A stretch of DNA of 64,000 nt, taken from positions 1,054,001-1,118,000 of the forward strand of contig NZ_OW969598.1 of assembly GCF_943181435.1 (NCBI RefSeq), written 5' to 3'. The notes under the pieces are model-generated. The model was not told the origin of the DNA and did no database searches. It saw only the letters and a list, made by a program, of their open reading frames with translations. Of this stretch, positions 57,087 through 64,000 are shown piece by piece (within the stretch, counting starts at the first letter, position 1; the number at the start of each line of letters is the position of its first letter). Both the position numbers and the translations under genes were made by a program. The DNA comes from Neisseria sp. Marseille-Q6792 (lineage in GTDB: Bacteria > Pseudomonadota > Gammaproteobacteria > Burkholderiales > Neisseriaceae).

Positions 57087-58490
57087 TTATTTGTCGGTTT
57101 GGGTATCCCGTTTCAATCCGCCGCCGAGCGCCTTGTACAAATCGGCAAGGTTTTCGGCGCGGGTCAGTTGTGCCGACAAAGCCGCACCCTCCGCCGAATA
57201 GCTGCTGCGTTCCGCATCGAGCAAATCGAGCGCGCCGGATACGCCGTGTTTGTAACGCAGGCCGACCAAGCGCAACGCTTCTTTAGAGGCACGGCTTTGT
57301 TTGCTTAAAGCGGCATAGGCTTTATCCAACTGCTCGCGCGCGGTCAATGCGTTTGCCACATCTTGAAATGCGGATTGGACGGCGGATTCATAGGCAACGA
57401 TTTGTGCCTGTTGGCGCAGTTTTGCCACATCAAGATTCGCCTTGTTCGTTCCCCAGGTAAAAATCGGCAGAGTAATGGAAGGCGCGAACGCCCAAACGCC
57501 GGTGCCGCTTTTGAACAGCCCGCCCAATTCGGCAGAACCCGTACCGACGCTTCCGGTCAGGCGGATGGATGGGAAAAAGGCGGCGCGTGCCGCACCGATA
57601 TTGGCGTTCGCCTGTTTGAGCGCGTGTTCGGCGGCGCGGATGTCGGGACGGTCGAGCAATACTTCGGAACTCAAACCGGCCGGCAGTTTTTCAACAAAAA
57701 ACTGCTTGTCCAGCGGCAAACCGGCGGGCAGGTCGTCGGGTATCGGTTGGTTAATCAGGGTTGCCAAGGCATTGCGCGCCTGTTCGCGGCTGCGCGCGGC
57801 ATGGGCATAATCGGCTTTGGCAGATTCAATCAAGGCTTCCTGCTGGCGCAGGGCGACGGCGGAAATCACGCCTGCCTTGTAACGTAATTCGGACAGCTTG
57901 TAGGTTTCCTCGCGCGTTTTCAAAACACGTTGCGCCAAAGACATCGCTTCTTCGGCATAACGTTCGTTGAAATAGGCTTTGGCAACGGTGGCAATCAGGC
58001 TCAAATGTGCCGCATCGCGATTGGCGGTGCTGGCGAAATAGCCTTGCAGTGCTGCCTCGCTGCTGCTGCGCACACGCCCGAACAGGTCGAGTTCGTAAGA
58101 TGCCGCACCCAGTCCGACATTGTAGCTGCTGCTGACATTGCCGCCGCTCAAACTGCCTTGGCGCGAGCCGTTCGCATTGGCGGCAAGCGTGGGCAGAAGG
58201 TTGTTGCGCTCAATCATGTATTGTTTGCGGTAGATTTCGCTGTTCAATACGGCTGTACGCAAACTGGTATTGCGTTCGAGTGCGATGTCGATCAGCTTTT
58301 GCAGGCGCGGGTCGGCAAAATAGTCGTGCCAACCCAAATCGACGGCGCGGATGCCGCTGTCGGCAGTATCGTTTTTAAACGTTTCCGCAACTTCGACTTT
58401 AGGCTGCTCGTATTTGGGAATCATGGTACAGGCAGACAATGCAAAGGCTGCTGCAACAGAAGTCAAGGTGGTTTTCAATGTAGTATTCAT
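57087..58490 (-). CDS. mtrE: Outer membrane channel lipoprotein of the Mtr efflux pump
   Basis: A 467-residue TolC/OprM-type outer membrane factor. Lipoprotein signal MNTTLKTTLTSVAAAFALSAC (Cys21), duplicated helical repeats (ALERNTSLRTAVLNSE, LKQANANIGAARAAFFPSIRLTGS), and the tail LYKALGGGLKRDTQTDK. It joins MtrC and MtrD to expel hydrophobic drugs, fatty acids, bile salts and host peptides. Last gene of the operon, 52 bases after mtrD, with a DUS hairpin in the gap. Confidence 0.97.
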   Translation of the reverse strand: MNTTLKTTLTSVAAAFALSACTMIPKYEQPKVEVAETFKNDTADSGIRAVDLGWHDYFADPRLQKLIDIALERNTSLRTAVLNSEIYRKQYMIERNNLLPTLAANANGSRQGSLSGGNVSSSYNVGLGAASYELDLFGRVRSSSEAALQGYFASTANRDAAHLSLIATVAKAYFNERYAEEAMSLAQRVLKTREETYKLSELRYKAGVISAVALRQQEALIESAKADYAHAARSREQARNALATLINQPIPDDLPAGLPLDKQFFVEKLPAGLSSEVLLDRPDIRAAEHALKQANANIGAARAAFFPSIRLTGSVGTGSAELGGLFKSGTGVWAFAPSITLPIFTWGTNKANLDVAKLRQQAQIVAYESAVQSAFQDVANALTAREQLDKAYAALSKQSRASKEALRLVGLRYKHGVSGALDLLDAERSSYSAEGAALSAQLTRAENLADLYKALGGGLKRDTQTDK

Positions 58491-58502
58491 AAAAAAGTCC
58501 CG

Positions 58503-58536
58503 ATGCCGTCTGAAAATCGGCGGTTTTCAGACGGTA
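58503..58536 (-). terminator. DUS hairpin inside the mtr operon (mtrD-mtrE gap)
   Basis: ATGCCGTCTGAAAA (58503-58516) pairs with TTTTCAGACGGTAT (58523-58536), one G-T pair. It lies between two genes expected to be co-transcribed, so it may reduce mtrE expression or protect upstream mRNA. Confidence 0.6.
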
Positions 58537-58542
58537 TTTTGC

Positions 58543-61500
58543 TTAATATTGTTTATCGTCCGAACCGGTTATACCCGCTTCTGATGCATGTCTGACCGCC
58601 ATTTCATGCTCGTGTGCAGTTTCTTTGAAGAATTTGCGCACCACCACATAGAAAAGCGGAACAAGGAACACGGACAAAAGCGTGCCGACCAACATCCCCC
58701 AGAATACGGTCGTGCCGATGGCGCGCTGGCTGGCAGAACTTGCACCGCCGGCAATATACAGGGGAACCACGCCCAAAATAAAGGCGAACGAAGTCATAAT
58801 AATCGGACGGAAACGCAGGCGGGCTGCTTCCAAAGCGGCTTCGACCGCGCTTTTCCCTTGTGCTTGAAGGTCTTTGGCAAACTCGATAATCAAAATCGCA
58901 TTTTTCGCACTCAAACCCATCACGGTAACGAAACCGACTTGGAAGTAGATGTCGTTGGCAAACGAGGGAACGCTGCCCAACAATCCTTCAAACAAATTGC
59001 GCCCGGTTACGCCCGCAGCCGCACCGATCAAACCCAACGGAATCACAAGGATGACCGCCAGCGGAATCGACCAGCTTTCATAAAGCGCGGCAAGTACCAA
59101 AAATACGGCTGCAACCGCCAAACCGTACAAAATCAGGGTTTGCGAACCGCCTTTTGCCTCTTCGCGCGACTGTCCGCCCCATTCGAGGCTGTAACCGCCG
59201 CCCAATTCGTCAACCATTTTTTGAACCGCCGCCATGGCCTGGCCGGTGGAAACGCCGGTTGCGGGCGAAGCGGACAGCTCCATCGAGGGATAACCGTTGA
59301 AACGGACGCTCTGTTCCGTACCGTTTTCCCAAGAAACAGTGGCAATGGTGGAAAGCGGCACAGACATACCGGATTTGTTCGGCACGGTCAGGTTCAAAAT
59401 ATCGGCAGGCTGCATACGGGCATCCCCGTCTGCCTGCACCATCACGCGCTGCAGACGGCCTTGGTTCGGGAAGTCGCTGACATAAGACGAACTCAGCGCG
59501 CTTGCCAATGCGGTGCGGATGTTGGCAAAAGAAACGCCTTGCGCCGCCGCTGCGGCACGGTTAATGTCGATTTTCAACTGCGGCGCGTCTTCCAAACCGC
59601 CGGCACGGACGGTACTGGGATTAAACAGTCCGCTGGTACGCATTTTTTGAATCAGCTCGTTGCGTTTCGCCAGCAATGCGGTATGACCGGTATTGTTGCG
59701 GTCTTGCAGGTTGATGGTCAGACCCGAACCGTTGCCCAACTCCATAATCGGAGGCGGAACGATGGCGATGCCGAAACCGTCTTTAAGCGTCCCCATCATC
59801 ATACCCGTCAGCTTGCCGGCAACCGCAACGGCATCGCTGCCGGAGGTTTTACGTTCGTCCCAATCCTTAAGCATCGCAAAACCCATCGCCATATTCTGGC
59901 CGCTGCCCGAAAAGCTGAAGCCGGAAACGGTAATGATGTTTTCAATTTCAGGAATGCTTTTTGCCAATTGTGTAACTTGCGCCAGCGTCGCATCGGTACG
60001 CTCTTTGGTCGCACCCGCAGGCAGTTGCACGCTGACCATGACGAAGCCTTGGTCTTCGGTCGGCAAGAAAGAAGTCGGCAGGCGCATAAACAGGAATACG
60101 CCCACAACCGCCAAGCCGATATAGACAACCATCATGCGCAAAGTCTTGCGCAATACTTTGGCAACCCAGCCTTCGTAGCCGTGTGTCCAGTTGTCGAATT
60201 TTTTGTTAAACCAACCGAAGAAACCTTTTTTCTCTTCGTGATGCCCTTTCGGGATGGTCTTCAACATCGTGGCACACAAAGCAGGTGTGAGTGTCAGCGC
60301 AAGGAAGGCGGAGAAGGCTATCGATGCCGCCATCGTCAGGGCAAACTGTTTATAGATATTGCCCGTCGCCCCGCTGAACATAGCCAGTGGAACGAATACA
60401 GACATCAAAACAGCAGTAATACCGATTACCGCACCGGAAATCTGACCCATTGCTTTTTTGGTTGCAGCCTTAGGCGGCAGGCCTTCACCCGCCATAATGC
60501 GCTCGACGTTTTCAACCACCACAATCGCGTCATCGACCACGATACCGATGACCAAAACCATCGCAAACATCGTCAATACGTTAATCGACATGCCCATATA
60601 AGAGATGAAGGCGAAACCGCCCAACAGGGAAATCGGTACGACGATGGTCGGAATCAGCGTATAACGGATGTTTTGCAGGAAGAGGTACATTACGACAAAC
60701 ACCAGCACCATCGCTTCGATTAAAGTGTGAATCACTTTTTCAATCGAAATTTCGACGAATTTGGAAGTATCGTAAGGGGTTTTCCAGCTCATACCTTGAG
60801 GAAAGTATTTTTCCAACGTCGCCATGCGTTCTTTAACCGCCTTTGCCGTCGCCATCGCATTACCGCTGTTGGACAGCATCACCGCCATACCGGTGGTATT
60901 TACACCATTCAGACGGGTTGAGGAAGAATAGTCTTCCATACCCAATCCGACTTTCGCCACATCCTTCAGGTAAACATTAGAACCATCAGTATTGGCACGG
61001 AGGATAACGTTGCCGAATTCTTCGGCCGTACTCAACTGCCCTTGCGCCGTTACGGTAGCCGTAACCGTCTGTCCCTGAACAGCGGGAAGCGAACCGATGG
61101 AACCTGCGGAAATCTGGATATTCTGCGCCGACAGCGCGCTGCCGATATCGGCAAACGACAAATTGTAGTTCTGCAGTTTCTTAGGATCGACCCAAATCCG
61201 CATCGCGCGTTGCGCGCCGAACAGGCGTACCTGCCCCACGCCTTCGATACGCTGCAACTCGGGAACGATATTACGCTGCGCGTAGTCGTTCATCTCTTCG
61301 GTTGACTGCACATCCGACGACAGCATCACAATCATCAAAAAATTGGAACGCGCTTTGGATACGGTCACGCCGTATTGCTGGACGGTAGCAGGCAACATGC
61401 TCAATACTTCGGAAAGCTTGTTTTGCACCTCCACCTGAGCCAAATCTTCATCGGTTTCAGGCGTAAAGGTCAGGCTCACGCTGCCGCTGCCGCTCGAATC

Positions 61501-61746
61501 GGCGGAAGTGGTCATATAGTCCAAACCTTCCACGCCGTTCATATTCCGCTCGATAACGGAAAGTACGCTGTCTTCCATCACTTGTGCGGATGCACCCGGA
61601 TAAGTAGCCCTCAGGGTAATATTCGGTGCGGCAACAGACGGATATTGCGAAACAGGCAAGCTTTTAATGCCGAAAATACCCGCCGCAATAATGAAAATCG
61701 AAATAACCCACGCAAAAATGGGGCGGTCGATAAAAAATTTAGCCAT
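58543..61746 (-). CDS. mtrD: RND multidrug efflux transporter of the Mtr pump
   Basis: A 1067-residue inner-membrane HAE-RND pump, homologue of AcrB: 12 helices, two large periplasmic loops, MAKFFIDRPIFAWVISIFI start, and the proton-relay Asp pair in helix 4 (GIVVDDAIVVVENVERIM). Full length, no disruption. It starts 11 bases after the mtrC stop, with AAGGAAGG as ribosome site. Exports macrolides, detergents, steroids and antimicrobial peptides. Confidence 0.97.
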   Translation of the reverse strand: MAKFFIDRPIFAWVISIFIIAAGIFGIKSLPVSQYPSVAAPNITLRATYPGASAQVMEDSVLSVIERNMNGVEGLDYMTTSADSSGSGSVSLTFTPETDEDLAQVEVQNKLSEVLSMLPATVQQYGVTVSKARSNFLMIVMLSSDVQSTEEMNDYAQRNIVPELQRIEGVGQVRLFGAQRAMRIWVDPKKLQNYNLSFADIGSALSAQNIQISAGSIGSLPAVQGQTVTATVTAQGQLSTAEEFGNVILRANTDGSNVYLKDVAKVGLGMEDYSSSTRLNGVNTTGMAVMLSNSGNAMATAKAVKERMATLEKYFPQGMSWKTPYDTSKFVEISIEKVIHTLIEAMVLVFVVMYLFLQNIRYTLIPTIVVPISLLGGFAFISYMGMSINVLTMFAMVLVIGIVVDDAIVVVENVERIMAGEGLPPKAATKKAMGQISGAVIGITAVLMSVFVPLAMFSGATGNIYKQFALTMAASIAFSAFLALTLTPALCATMLKTIPKGHHEEKKGFFGWFNKKFDNWTHGYEGWVAKVLRKTLRMMVVYIGLAVVGVFLFMRLPTSFLPTEDQGFVMVSVQLPAGATKERTDATLAQVTQLAKSIPEIENIITVSGFSFSGSGQNMAMGFAMLKDWDERKTSGSDAVAVAGKLTGMMMGTLKDGFGIAIVPPPIMELGNGSGLTINLQDRNNTGHTALLAKRNELIQKMRTSGLFNPSTVRAGGLEDAPQLKIDINRAAAAAQGVSFANIRTALASALSSSYVSDFPNQGRLQRVMVQADGDARMQPADILNLTVPNKSGMSVPLSTIATVSWENGTEQSVRFNGYPSMELSASPATGVSTGQAMAAVQKMVDELGGGYSLEWGGQSREEAKGGSQTLILYGLAVAAVFLVLAALYESWSIPLAVILVIPLGLIGAAAGVTGRNLFEGLLGSVPSFANDIYFQVGFVTVMGLSAKNAILIIEFAKDLQAQGKSAVEAALEAARLRFRPIIMTSFAFILGVVPLYIAGGASSASQRAIGTTVFWGMLVGTLLSVFLVPLFYVVVRKFFKETAHEHEMAVRHASEAGITGSDDKQY

Positions 61747-61757
61747 CGATGCCTTCC

Positions 61758-63876
<2,119 letters not shown>

Positions 63877-63890
63877 TCAAGCCTTGGTAG

Positions 63891-63932
63891 CAATGCCGTC
63901 TGAAAACCTTTTTGCTGTTTTCAGACGGCATT
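63891..63932 (+). terminator. Inverted DUS pair after mtrR
   Basis: ATGCCGTCTGAAAAC pairs with GTTTTCAGACGGCAT over a loop of about 10 bases, followed by TTTG. Confidence 0.78.
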
Positions 63933-63958
63933 TGTCTTTCTATCCTGTTATGCTTTTT

Positions 63959-64000
63959 CTATGCTGCTCCGGCCTCTTCCCTTTTTTCCGCTGCGGCAAG
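63959..64000 (-). CDS. Possible C-terminal end of a gene entering from the right edge
   Basis: On the minus strand the last 13 codons read LAAAEKREEAGAA followed by TAG (63959-63961). The base use looks coding, and the DUS hairpin just beyond would terminate it as well as mtrR. Too short to name. Confidence 0.3.
   Translation of the reverse strand, partial: LAAAEKREEAGAA

Overview
The window is a piece of a Neisseria chromosome. The 10-base DNA uptake sequence GCCGTCTGAA, mostly in its ATGCCGTCTGAA dialect, occurs dozens of times, often as inverted pairs that form hairpins behind genes. There are also five Correia repeat-enclosed elements (CREE), a dRS3 repeat, and typical neisserial genes (lgtF-rfaK, gdhR-lctP, mtrCDE-mtrR, ProQ). 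The dialect and proteins point to the meningococcus/lactamica/polysaccharea group. Gonococcus is less likely: MtrR carries Asn79 and the mtrR spacer repeat carries an A-to-C change. A typical meningococcus is also not certain, because the CREE usually described between mtrR and mtrC in that species is absent. I do not assign a species.

Layout. 1-9.6 kb: end of a probable tag gene, a lipoprotein GDSL esterase, gcvP, a CREE, diheme cytochrome c5, tRNA-Arg(CCG), an aromatic aminotransferase, trmA, aroC, proQ. 9.6-21.5 kb: mostly minus-strand housekeeping genes (parE, rppH, ldhA, prfA, tatD, ansA, a dedA-type gene, glmM, folP) plus serS on the plus strand. folP carries the Ser-Gly insertion associated with sulfonamide resistance. 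21.7-26.6 kb: an asmA-like gene, a CREE, a frameshifted pair of small membrane-protein frames, ubiD. 26.6-41.7 kb: a contiguous aryl-polyene (APE, xanthomonadin-like) biosynthetic cluster. Its left arm (minus strand) holds an ApeC-type ketosynthase-like protein, an acyltransferase, two acyl carrier proteins and a membrane protein, and runs on into a DUF2199 gene and ubiD. Its right arm (plus strand) holds a dehydratase, ketoreductase, ketosynthase, a fused AMP-ligase/dehydratase, glycosyltransferase, acyltransferase, thioesterase, LolA-like carrier, MMPL exporter, lipoprotein and second ketosynthase, with a phosphopantetheinyl transferase on the opposite strand. 41.8-43.8 kb: tRNA-Ile2(CAT), lgtF and rfaK (lipooligosaccharide core). 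44-52 kb: a sodium symporter behind a CREE, an ApbE-like protein, thyA, gdhA, gdhR, lctP. 52-57 kb: two TonB-dependent receptors. One is an OprC/NosA-type copper receptor; the other is a siderophore-type receptor with a 10-C tract just after its start codon and a CREE-derived promoter upstream. 57-63.9 kb: the mtrE, mtrD, mtrC efflux operon and its divergent repressor mtrR.

How the genes work together. The APE cluster contains what is needed to load an aromatic acid on a carrier protein, extend it as a conjugated polyene, and move the product to the outer membrane. The two TonB receptors supply metals, GdhR sits between the glutamate and lactate genes with FadR-like operators beside it, and the Mtr system exports hydrophobic compounds. 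Uptake sequences lie inside many APE coding frames, which argues for long residence and exchange within Neisseria rather than recent import.
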